A stretch of DNA of 64,000 bases, taken from the NCBI GenBank assembly GCA_035079385.1, contig JAVHKY010000029.1, positions 12,400,001 through 12,464,000 of the forward strand, given 5' to 3'. The position numbers and the translations under genes were made by a program. Of this stretch, positions 16,983 through 27,800 are shown piece after piece (position 1 is the stretch's first letter; each line of letters begins with the position of its first letter). The notes beneath the pieces are model-generated. The model searched no databases. It was not told the DNA's origin and saw nothing but the letters and a program-made list of their open reading frames with translations. Origin of the DNA: Aspidiotus rigidus. Taxonomy: Eukaryota; Arthropoda; Insecta; Hemiptera; Diaspididae.

Positions 16983-16988
16983 AATAAA
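16983..16988 (+). terminator. Polyadenylation signal AATAAA of polyubiquitin
   Basis: A canonical AATAAA lies 209 bases after the polyubiquitin stop codon in an AT-rich 3'UTR that also contains a poly-T run at 16816-16830. No earlier canonical hexamer is seen downstream of the stop. Confidence 0.65.
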
Positions 16989-16989
16989 G

Positions 16990-19023
16990 AATTATCGTCC
17001 AGCTATTTGATGAAGTTTTTTGATATTTCTAGTTAGTCGTAGTAGAGTTTATTATCTTGCAGAAATGGGAAATGAACTCAAGAATCAGTATTATTATTTC
17101 ATCATAAGTAATGTACAAAGAGAATGAACCTTGACAGAGAAGAAATCCAACGTTCAATTTATATCGTTGGAACTGAATGGCAGACATCAAGGAAGAAACT
17201 GAAATTATCAAACGAAATCCTGATTTGAAATTTTTTCAACGATAATGCCAAGTTATAGTTTTTACTCGATGCTTTTAACTTTTTTTTTTCAATTCTAGTC
17301 AGCGTCTATGAATTTCTTTTTCGAAGACGGAATGATGCGGAAATCTTTGGATCATATAGGTTGTTAATGGTACTTCGTCTAAATTGTAATATATTATTAA
17401 AACATACATTAAGTCTGACGAATAAGCTAAAGTAATTGGGCAGTCCAAATATCCACATCCCTAGGCTTCCTAATAGTTATACTTCAAGCAAGTAGTTTTA
17501 TGAATTCGTTTTCCAAGAATGTTCTTCATTCTTATCTTATGATATCAGGAGCTGTTCCCAAGTTCCGTATTATTTCAAATACCGATGCCGAACTCTGCTT
17601 GAAAACGACGTAGCAGAATTCGAAAAATTTTTCTTCTCTCAATAAGGTCTCAGAACCAGTCAGAATAATAGAAGATATTCAAGTCTTCAACTAAAGGTCA
17701 ATAAAAATGAGGAAACTCCAATTTGTTGAATTAGCGTTTTGAACATGGTTAGAAACTTTATGTACCGACCTAGCGATTTAAAAAAAATGGAAAAAACTAT
17801 ATTGACGAGTCGATTATAACTTCATTCTAGTTAAGATCTTGCCCAACGAAGAATAAAGCGGAAGAAAATACTTCATAATTACCTTCTTTTCACGGAGGAT
17901 TAGTTTGGTAACGTAGATGTTTTAGTAATTTACTCGTCCGAACTCTACAGAGAGAGAGAGAAAAAAATTGAACAATACCTATATGAAATAATTTTTCTGA
18001 ATGAATCGAAGAATTATTTTCGAGTTCATCTCAGAACATGGAACTCTAGAAAATATAGAAAAAAACAAAGGGAAGATCTCATAAATTTATGCTTTTCAAC
18101 ATGATCTTCATTTTAAAAAAATATATCAATATAAGGTTTTTCCTTATTTTTTGCGCACCAGCAGAAAGTCTTTTTCTTTTTTTTTTTTTTTTACCAGGTA
18201 TTCATCAGTTTTTCGGTTTTGTGATTAAGAAAAATGGGCTTTAAAAATATTATTACTTACTTGTCATGAGTGAAGGAGCGGCAAAGTAATGAGACTTACA
18301 CCCATCTTTTCGTTTAGTTTTATTTCTTGAGGTAATGAAAGGGTAGCTATAAGTTACGTACATACTGTAAATTCAAATTCGATTGAAATTTTTCGTGAAG
18401 ACGTCAGAAAGTTTTCAAGATTTTGAATTTCTTTCGAGCACCTTACAGAAAATTCGCATATGAAAATATAATTTATTCATTTTTTTTTTTCTTTTCTTTA
18501 TTTATTTCAAGAGTTGTTCTATTACACAAACGGGTCATTAGCTGGACAGTGTAAAGGAAGATTAATAAAATGTGATATCTGATTTCTGTACATTTTGATT
18601 GGAAAATTCCATCATAGTTTGAAGTTAGATACCTACTTGATTCGATATTTTTTATTGAAGTGCAATTTAAAGTATTTGACGCATCTACCCATCATTGTTT
18701 TGAATTTTTTTGAAAATGGTTTTCAACTTCATCAATAACATAATATTTTTTTCCTTGATATGTTTTCAATAGTACGGCTTACGAGTTAAGGGCATGCTCT
18801 ACCTAGGTGAAGATACGTGCTAACCAGGAATACCTCTCACGACTCGAATATTGCACCAAATTCAACGAAACTTGAAAGATTTACTGATGAAGATGAAAGA
18901 AATAACGGAAATTAGTTTACAGCGTCTAATATTCGTTAGTATCTGATTTATGAGACTTGGAATGTGCGTCGAATAGATTTGTATTTCGAGAAGTTATGCT
19001 CAGTTGCAAAGTTTGATTCGCTA
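16990..19023. other. AT-rich intergenic DNA, no recognisable gene
   Basis: There are only short, low-complexity ORFs and homopolymer T runs (for example near 18171-18192 and 18481-18491). A segment from about 18787 (gggcatgctctacctagg) resembles the dispersed sequence at about 6594 (gggcgtgttctcctgg), suggesting old repeat debris. Confidence 0.4.
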
Positions 19024-19318
19024 AAGTAAGCCTTTCACACTTGGCGTTTGTTTACATTTTTCTTATCATACATGTAGTCATATTATCAAAATGAGGAAAT
19101 TCAGATTGAAAAATTGACAAAATTCTTGCAATTTTTGGGCGAATTTTTATTTTTGCTTCTTGACAGGATGGTAAAATGTAAATAATTATAATCCACAAAA
19201 TTACAAAAATTATTTGAAAATAAAAAGTTGAATTTTTGTTTGACCACGAGTTTGATAACAAATCAGGCAAACTCTTATACTATCCGCATTAAGAACCCGA
19301 AGTGTGAAAGGCTTTCTT
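19024..19318. repeat. Short inverted-terminal-repeat (MITE-like) element
   Basis: The left end 19024-19046 (core gcctttcacactt) and the right end 19294-19318 (core aagtgtgaaaggc) are inverted repeats, with a perfect 13-base core and looser matches outside it. The interior is AT-rich without coding potential. The size, about 295 bases, fits a non-autonomous DNA transposon. I could not confirm a target-site duplication. Confidence 0.5.
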
Positions 19319-19682
19319 ATGGGTGTTGCTGGATTGCATACTCATTTTCATTGTGGAGTAGTTTGCCATAAGAGCAATGTTAGAAATACTACCATTTCGA
19401 TAACTCGTATGCAATGCGCCGACGTGGAAAAGCCCTATTGTTCCTGTACCTAGGATTTAAAGCATAATTATACTCTTATCGACTGCTTAGAACGCTGAAG
19501 AAATGACAGAAATGGATTTGTCAATACTTAATTGCACAAAAACATCGATACCGCGGTACCTAATCCAGTTCTTAATTCAACGATATCTAATTACGACAAG
19601 GATTATGAGTCCATTTGAAAAGAATCATTCATCAATTGGAAAACTAAAAAATTTTTGTTGGGTCTATAAACCTATATACCGT

Positions 19683-20097
19683 AGGGGTGCCGTGAGGCAT
19701 TTTCATGAAGATGATTCTTAGAGAAATATACTCACTGAGAGTAACAAAACAAATACAAGAACCGCACAATAATATAAACAAACCGAGCGCTTTCGACTAA
19801 ACAGTCATTCTCACGGTATAGAAAGCGACTTCACCGTGAGAATGACTGTTTAGTCGAAAGCGCTCGGTTTGTTTATATTATTGTGCGGTTCTTGTATTTG
19901 TTTTGTGACTCTCTGTGAGTATATTTCTCTATGATGGATGACCGTAAAATTAAAAAACGCATTGATTCTAAGATGATTCTTCGTAATCGTCTTAAGACGA
20001 GCCCATATAATTTTTTTCCCTCCCATTTTTTTTAGCTATAAGAAATTAAAGTTTGTGGGGGGTTTCTTCATTGGACCAAAGGGATCACGGCACCCCT
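19683..20097. mobile_element. hAT-like non-autonomous element with a 99-bp-arm palindrome
   Basis: The outer ends 19683-19695 (aggggtgccgtga) and 20085-20097 (tcacggcacccct) are perfect 13-bp inverted termini resembling hAT-superfamily CAGGGGTG-type ends. Inside lies a giant hairpin: arms 19719-19817 and 19833-19931 are reverse complements over 99 bases with two mismatches, separated by a 15-base loop. No transposase coding region is present. An 8-bp target-site duplication is not clear. The near identity of the arms suggests recent origin or gene-conversion-like repair of the arms. Confidence 0.7.
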
Positions 20098-20099
20098 GA

Positions 20100-21841
20100 T
20101 ATGTGAGTACTTTTCGAGGAACCGGTGAACAGCCATGCTTTAAAGAACTTCATACATTCGATTTCAAATCTCAAAAAAACTCGATAAAAACTATTCGAGT
20201 GAACGACAAAATTGATTCTGAACTAAATTTTTTTATTGCGTTCGTTTCATAAAATTACAACAGATTTGAAAACCATTACAACATAAAATGTACACTCACG
20301 TTCAAATTAACATAACTTACAACTTGAAGTTTAAATTTGAGAAGAGAAAGGAGAAGAAAGAAAGAAAAAAAAAATAAAACAAAAAGGTAGAAGTAATTCT
20401 TCAAACAGGAAAAAACATCGTACCTTTCTACGACCAGAAGAAAATATATCAGTCAACGAACGAGAACAACTTTATATTATAAAATATTAACAAATAAAAC
20501 TTATACATTAAAATCCAATTTAACATTCTTAATTCGTAGGCCTATTTATATCGAAAAATGCAGGATGTGCGATATCCGTGGTTTCATTATTTAACTCTAT
20601 CTTTTTACTCCATAAAAAACTGAAGAAAATAAACAGAAGTAAAATAATAATTAAAAAAAAAAGAAATTAAAACAAGTAATAAAATAGATAAAATAATCAA
20701 GGACTTTCTAAGAAAATTAAAATAAGTTAAATCAAAAATATTTGAATTCCCAGCTTAAAATATAAAGAAATGCAAATAGGTATTAAGCGCTTTTGAAATT
20801 AAGTTTCTTTCTTTGTATCATCTCTAAACGTAATTTCCCGACGATGTCATATCACGCTATTTTTTTTATCCGTTGAATTCTTCAAAAGGATTGCTTTAAT
20901 TTCTTCCTCTTCGCACATACTTTTTTTCGTTTTTTCATCATTCAGTACAATATTTAACAAAATTTATTTACATTTTTAAACTTGACGTTCTTTTTCTTTC
21001 CGTTGATGCGAATTTTGTGAATTCGTACCTTTTTAAAATCTCATCGTCCTTACAACATTCACTCGTCGTCGAATTATAATTCTTGATTCTATTCGACTAA
21101 TATTATACTCACAGTATGAATAGTAACTACAGGGTAAGACAGTTGTTACTATAATATTACCAACGATAACAACTATGTAGGAATAACCTCCTTAATTTGA
21201 GATCATTGAAAAATATTCAAAACGCTTCTTGAATTTTGAAAAAAAAAAAAATAATAATAAATAAATAACTAATATTATCAGTTTACCAACGTTACTAAGG
21301 AAAGGGAGAGGAAAAGAAAAGAAAAAAAAAAAAAAGTCTAAAGACAAAAGAGATTTACTAAATCCTAAATAATGCTAATTTTAAAGAGGAACATTAATAA
21401 AATTTTATCATTACCATTTTTAGGTACACAGCGATTTTTATCGATATAAATATGGTATACGTAGGTACTAAGTACTATCATCATTTCCCAGAAGCTACGA
21501 TTGATGTCAATTATTAAGAAATAGAAATAACAGAAAGAGAGAGAGAGAAAGAAAATAATTAATGAGATTAAAAAAACTTTATGAAAGCACAATGTTGAAT
21601 ACAATCTGTACCAATATCAACTAAGACTTTCATATTTTCTGTACCTAATTTACACATCATTCCATCTCGGTCAACAATCTTGTATAATATTATCACATTG
21701 CGTAGAAAAAAAAACGTAATCTACTTACGCACGTATTACCTATTACTTATACGTACTCATGTACTTTCAAAAATTCGTCCAACAATAACAAAATAAAGGA
21801 ATGAACGACGCAGGCCTTAAAACTTAAGTACATATTTCTAC
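20100..21841 (-). other. Probable 3'UTR and downstream flank of Blimp-1
   Basis: This AT-rich interval lies immediately downstream of the Blimp-1 stop codon, which is read on the minus strand. Candidate minus-strand AATAAA hexamers occur at 20963-20968 and 20232-20237 (TTTATT on the plus strand). Either would give a long AU-rich 3'UTR of roughly 0.9 or 1.6 kb. No protein-coding ORF is supported. Poly-A and GA-rich low-complexity tracts are frequent (for example 21241-21265 and 21535-21555). Confidence 0.4.
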
Positions 21842-24800
21842 TTAGGTTTTGATAACCATACTCATATTTTCATCGGAAGCGTAATAATGTTGCTGCGTAC
21901 TCGTCGGGCGACACGACGTTGTTTTCCAGTGGGTTCTGAAAAAAAAAAAGAAATTGTAGACATTTTTTTTTTACTACAACGGTTGACATCTCGGGGTAGG
22001 TAACTGTGGGGAGTTCGTGAAAATTGAGAGGATTAGGGATTACAGTAAGCAGAAAGTAAGTGGAGCCCAAGAGTTAATGACCTCACTGGAATTGTCACAA
22101 AGGGCAGATGAGGGTGAACGAGACACGAAAAGAGGTGTTGAACTTCATTACTGCAAACCACAGGCATCGCTCCTAGATTTGCAGTAACGAATTCTTATGC
22201 CATAGGCCTAGTGCGAAAATTGAACAATGAGCAGTCTCATCTACCTTCTTCCTCTAAGCTTATCTCGTATGGCTGACTGCAGGCCTAAAACCGAGTGCAC
22301 CGAGGGCAAACCTCTGAATAGTATCCAATAATTTCAGGCAAGACTTACTAGATCGACTATAATGACTATACATTAGAGCACCGAAGTCTACCTCAGAGCG
22401 TATCAGGCTTTTGTATGGTTAGAAAAGGAGTTTACGATTACAGCCAGCGCGAAGGTGAGCTACATGCTTGAGGATGTGATGTGAATGGAACCTAAGACAT
22501 TCGGCTCTTAGCAACTTGATGTGAGGGGTCCAAGAAATTTTACGGTCGAAGGTAATGCTGAGAAGTACGCAGCTTTGAAAAAGTAAAGAAAGGAAGGGAT
22601 ATAGAACGCGAAAGTCTTCATGGAATGTTACCAGGATTGTTTTATTCTCGGAAAAACGGAAGCCACGCGCTGAAACCCATGAAGACTGAGGGAATCTCTT
22701 GGCTCTTCGTAAATTTGATGTTCGTTAGGAAAATGGAGTTTGTTAAGTCAAAATATTGAACAGGTTCGAAATCCTGAATCATGTACTGATTGTCTCTGAG
22801 TATGAATTCAGAAACTCACCTTAAACCGCTGTGACTAATGTACTTCTTTCCACAAGTCATACATATATACGGCCGTTCGTTTGTATGCAGTCGTTTGTGC
22901 AACTTCAGGTGAACCAACTGAGTGAATTTTGATGAACATAAGTCGCAGCCAAATGGTTTTTGACCCGAATGCAAACGTCGATGTGTTTTCAAATTTGACG
23001 TTGAACTGAATCGTTTATTACAAGTATCACACTGATGTGGTTTTTCTCCTGCAAAGTAAAACAATTATTCCGTCATCACGTATGCACCGTTTCAGGTTCA
23101 ATCTTCAATGCAGTGGCGCAGTTATATGAAGGGGGCAACAATTATCTCTACCAAAAAGAAGAAGTCCCTCCGTATAATTACACCATCGCTTCTTTATATT
23201 CAATAAATTCTTACCAGTGTGCACTAGATGGTGCTTCTGAAGATGCGCCAACTGTGTAAACGTTTTTGAGCAAATATTACACTGGAACGGCCGTTCCCCA
23301 GAATGAGTTCGTAAGTGCACTTTGAGGTTCGACAGCTGTCCGAAAGTTTTCATACAAATATTACATTCGTAATTGATTTTACCGTCTTTCTTCTTCAGAG
23401 GGTAAGGTAGGGATTTGTAACCGCGGGAACCGTTTGGACTGCCGCAGGAGCCTTCGTCCGGTGACATGGAGCCGGGCGACGAGCACGAATTGTGCGATGG
23501 TAACGAATGGTGCATCGGTGGTACCGGCGTCAGAATATGATGAAGCGGCGTCGACATATTGATATCGAACGAGGACGGTGGATATTGGTATTGTATATTC
23601 GACGAGGTAGGAGGCGAATAAGTCAGCGGCGGTTGATTCGAGATCTGTTGACGAGGCGACAAGGACTGCGGACAATAGTTTTGCGCCGTCGAGTCAGGAC
23701 TGACCGGCGTACAGCCGTACCTTTGCGACTTCTTGTACGAATACGCTATCTCCGTCGGCGATAAGGGAGGCGAGGAAACCCCATGTAATCGCATGTTTGT
23801 CATCTCGTCTTCCAGGCGAGCCTTATCGCGCTTTAGAATATGTTCTAATATTGATGTCTGCGGTGGTAAGATCAGATTCGAAGTGGGTGGTGGAGATACC
23901 AGTAATGGTTTCGAATCTTCGTAATCCTCTTCCTTGATTAGAGGGATTCTTGGTAAAACATTACGCGAGGTTTCTGACTTGACTATGACGGTAACAGCGT
24001 GCGATAAGGGTGCGTTGGTAGGTGGAGTGGCGCTCATCGGCACCGGCGAATTATTCTCCTTATTCTCGGTAGCGATTGTTGACAGCTCTCGATTATTTGA
24101 ATCGACGACAACGCTGCGGTTATTGGTACAGTAAGACGATGCTTTGGACATCTTGATTTTCCTTTTACGGTACTCATTAGCGTCCACCACCGGCTCGTCC
24201 GTCTCCATTGGCACCTCGTTGTTCTCCAATTGACTGTTGGGTGTAGTTGGTTTTTTGCTGTGAAATAAAACAGAAAATCAGTAAGGCGCTATTTTCCTAC
24301 ATCCAGAGGTTATCTCGTGCACAAAAGTACCTACCTGAAGTCGAGAATGAAATTATCTTTATCTTCGAGTTCGACGCTGTCTTCGGAGGGTGGTAGAGAA
24401 TCCTCGAGGAATTCGTTGATCGGCGGTTCGTCGGTTGTCATGCCGTAGTCGTAACGCATTTTAGGCAGAATAGATCGCTTCTTCAGGGTTTGAATTTGAC
24501 TATAGTATTTGTAGTTCTCGATATTATTGTTGTCGAGATCGTGTAGCTTTTTCTCGTCTACTGTGACGATTTTTGGAGGAACATTGCCGTTGTACTTCAC
24601 CGTCACACACTCGTTATCATCGTCCTTCTCCTTGTCCCGTTTCGTCGGAGGTAGGTGTAACTTCTGCTCGATATGTTTATTAATCTGCAGACGAGATGCG
24701 GGAATTGGTGGTTGCGACGTAGTGGAAGACACATCCGGTATGCTCGTCTGCGTGACTACCTGCGCGGGCAACGTTGGTGCGGGTGCTGCAGGGGGCCGTT

Positions 24801-27800
24801 GCAGTATTCCTTGTTGTCCTGTAAAAATATTGTTTTAGGTTGAGCTTTGAGTATGATTTTGTAAAACGATTTTACGTTGCTGAGTAAAATACAATTCTAG
24901 TGACTCACTTTGCATTTGTAGTAACATTTGTTCACCAGTCGGTGGGTAATTCAGTCTTTCGGCGAACTCTTTGCAATACCAGACCAATAATTCTTTGCCT
25001 TTAGGTATGGTACGTATGGTGTAGAAGTAAATGTCGGTCTGAAATAGAAAACAAAAATTATCTAAAGAAACGCTCTAGGCTAGTAGGAACGGATCCCTTG
25101 ATTGGGTCAGAGTAAGCTTCCTCGAGACACTCGATACTCACCTTGTACTGATAAGCTATAAGATTTTGTTCTTCGGGTGAGTAAGCTGGATTCACGTATC
25201 TCATCCAATTCGATTTTGAAATATCGAAACCGTCGATATAATAAAACAGTTCATTATCTTTGTACACCTGCACAAAAAACAAGTTTTCTTTCCGTTAGAA
25301 AAAGTCTCGCGAATAATGCAACGAATTGCAACCTAATACAAAACTAGATACAGTACTGTACAACGTTATACGATTAGTCTAAAATACACAAATTCTAAGG
25401 CGAAGAGAGGTTAGACTTTGCGTGAAATATTACTCGGTTCAACGCATGCAAAAAAAGGTTTCCTATCAATGTGGAACGTGTGTATAAATGCTAAAATCAA
25501 CGAAGCCTATTGTCGAGCAATTTGAAATTGAGACAATTCGAAGACATGTATGAACATATTATGCGGAAAGAAACAGAGAACAGATTTTATGATTATCACA
25601 AAAGTAGATACAATAGGTACTGATATGCATGGTTCATCATCAAGCAACGACCTGATGATGAACCGGTAACTTTTTAATAGGTACATGTGCGTGTCAGTAT
25701 TGTATTTACTCCTATGATAATAATCGCTTGCAACTTGGAACACGCAAAATTTGTAATTTTATTTACTCAAATAAATCATACAGCACCTTTGGAGAGACTT
25801 ATATCAGTCTCCAGGGGAAGCGCGATGGAAGGCGGGGGGGGGGGGTTGAGAGGACTTACCCTGAACTAAAATATAGTAAAGTATTGCATGAAGGTTTTGT
25901 TCAAATCCCTCTCAAAAATTTTCTGGCTACGCCTCCGTCGATCTCCAAACCTTTAATGGAGGGACGGAAATAATCTCAAGCTGAACTCCTGTTTAGGAAA
26001 AACTTTGAGATATTAAGAGCTCGCGAATCAAGTTTAACTCTTACAGAATTAGAGGATATGCGTACAGGAAAAGTACCGTTGTTGCCCTTGTTGGTGGTAT
26101 ATTTCTCAGGGATGAGGAGCTTTAAACTTTATGAAGAGAATGAGACTTGGAGAAATTACGAATTACGAAGTTTTTAGACGAGAGGGTACTCAGATATGGT
26201 AAGCTAGAGGAGGTTTAGGCGTGACTTTTAGCCTAAACTCTTCAGCAGGAGGGTCTTAGAAGCATGACAAACGAGAAGATGTGACGTCCAGAGTATGATG
26301 TTGTTGCAGTGAGGCTTGACGTCGTTAGAGAGTGACGTCATCAGAGAATAAATTAGGGCGGGGCGTGACGTCTAGAAAAGTTACAAGTTCGAATAGAATG
26401 TAATGTTATCAGCAAGATTTTGAGTAGAGGGGGAGAAAAAGATGCTTGATCTATTTCGAGAGACCTAGAAAAATATCGTTTCAAACAAAATGCTCAACTC
26501 AAGAACAGAGAAGAAATTAGGAGAATGAGCTGCGGTACGTGCTAAGAAAGAGGAAAGAATTGCTTCCCATTCAAAGCTGGCCTACAGAATTAATCGTTGA
26601 AGGAGACGTTGGTGGGCGATAAAGGACGAAGTAGGACTGACAAGATTAAGAAAATCTCTGCGCTTGCGTAAACATACATGAGGAAACGGAGCTTGGTAGG
26701 TCTCTAAAAGGTGGATATTTCATTCACAAATAGCGAAGAAGTTTGAAAACACATGATTGAATATGAAGAGCGTTAACGAGGTTGTAACGTGGCTTTCAGC
26801 CTTGTATGAGTTTTCATAAGAGCGATTAGTGTAGGCGGTTGGCGCCCGGGGCCCGTATATACTATTTGCAACAGCAACGTGTGTGCCTAAATGGCCAAAA
26901 CGAACGAAAACGCATTCCTAGCTCCGATGATGGACAAGAAGAAGCTCGAAATCGGTCAACAAAATCCCGCGTACCGGTATTCAAAACTTGCTTATTTTTC
27001 ATTGTATTTAATCAAGATTCGCAACGGTAATTTTTGCTTGCTATACCTGCAATGAAGATCGCATAGTACCTTTTTTTTGTTTCGTTTCCTCTACGGAGGT
27101 ACGTTGTCGATTCCAAAATAACGGACTCCATCCAGTCCGTCATCGATCCGTCATTCAATCGAGGTCACGTATCGGTAATTTCCATTTTATTATGAATAAA
27201 TGGCCATCATTAAAAAAGCTTTTCATTCGAGATTTTGTGAGGAATGGTGATATAGATTCTCGGATTTGTCGGGGGAGTGGTCTTTCCACATCGAAATGTT
27301 TTGAATTTTAAGAATTTCTATTATTTTTTTTTTGGTTGGGTAGGAGGAGGGGGTTGAAAGGCTCCGATTCTCTCAACGGTGCGCGGTTGGTTCCATTGAG
27401 GATCGTGGAGACGTTATCGCCCTTCTCATTTAGGAGCTTGATACCTATGATTACATCTACCCCAAGCCGTCAGTGGTAGTTTTTTCGTCCTGTAGAGGAG
27501 GGAGTTCGAGACATTACGAGGTCAAGTTTTGACGTTATCAGAAAACTTGAAAAATCACAGTTGCCCTAAGCGCCAGCAGCTTTATTTCTTTAGTTGTTTG
27601 GATACGAATTCAATATATGGCCTTGTAGGCTTGATGCGTTGTATGTGCCGAAGTCGAGACGTAGCTCAGCCGCCAAACTACTGCCATCGCGACTTACCTC
27701 GACGTGTAGCTGGTCAACTGTTGGCAGAGATTTGGACGTCGGCCGAGACCAGATTACAGAGTACGCCACAACTCCCAGCCAACAGTCAATCAGCCACATG

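Noticed and set aside
21870..22070. Minus-strand ORF reading [15 protein letters not shown] at the Blimp-1 3' end
   Set aside because: The splice phase requires a different frame of the same exon, which gives the expected THWKTTSC ending of the fifth zinc finger.
22764..22775. tRNA B-box-like ggttcgaaatcc, and a similar ggttcgatcc on the minus strand near 51774
   Set aside because: No cloverleaf could be built: the T stem does not pair and no A box lies at the right distance.
23507..24134. Arginine-rich and other plus-strand ORFs opposite the Blimp-1 exon
   Set aside because: Antisense shadows of a real coding exon with strong codon bias.
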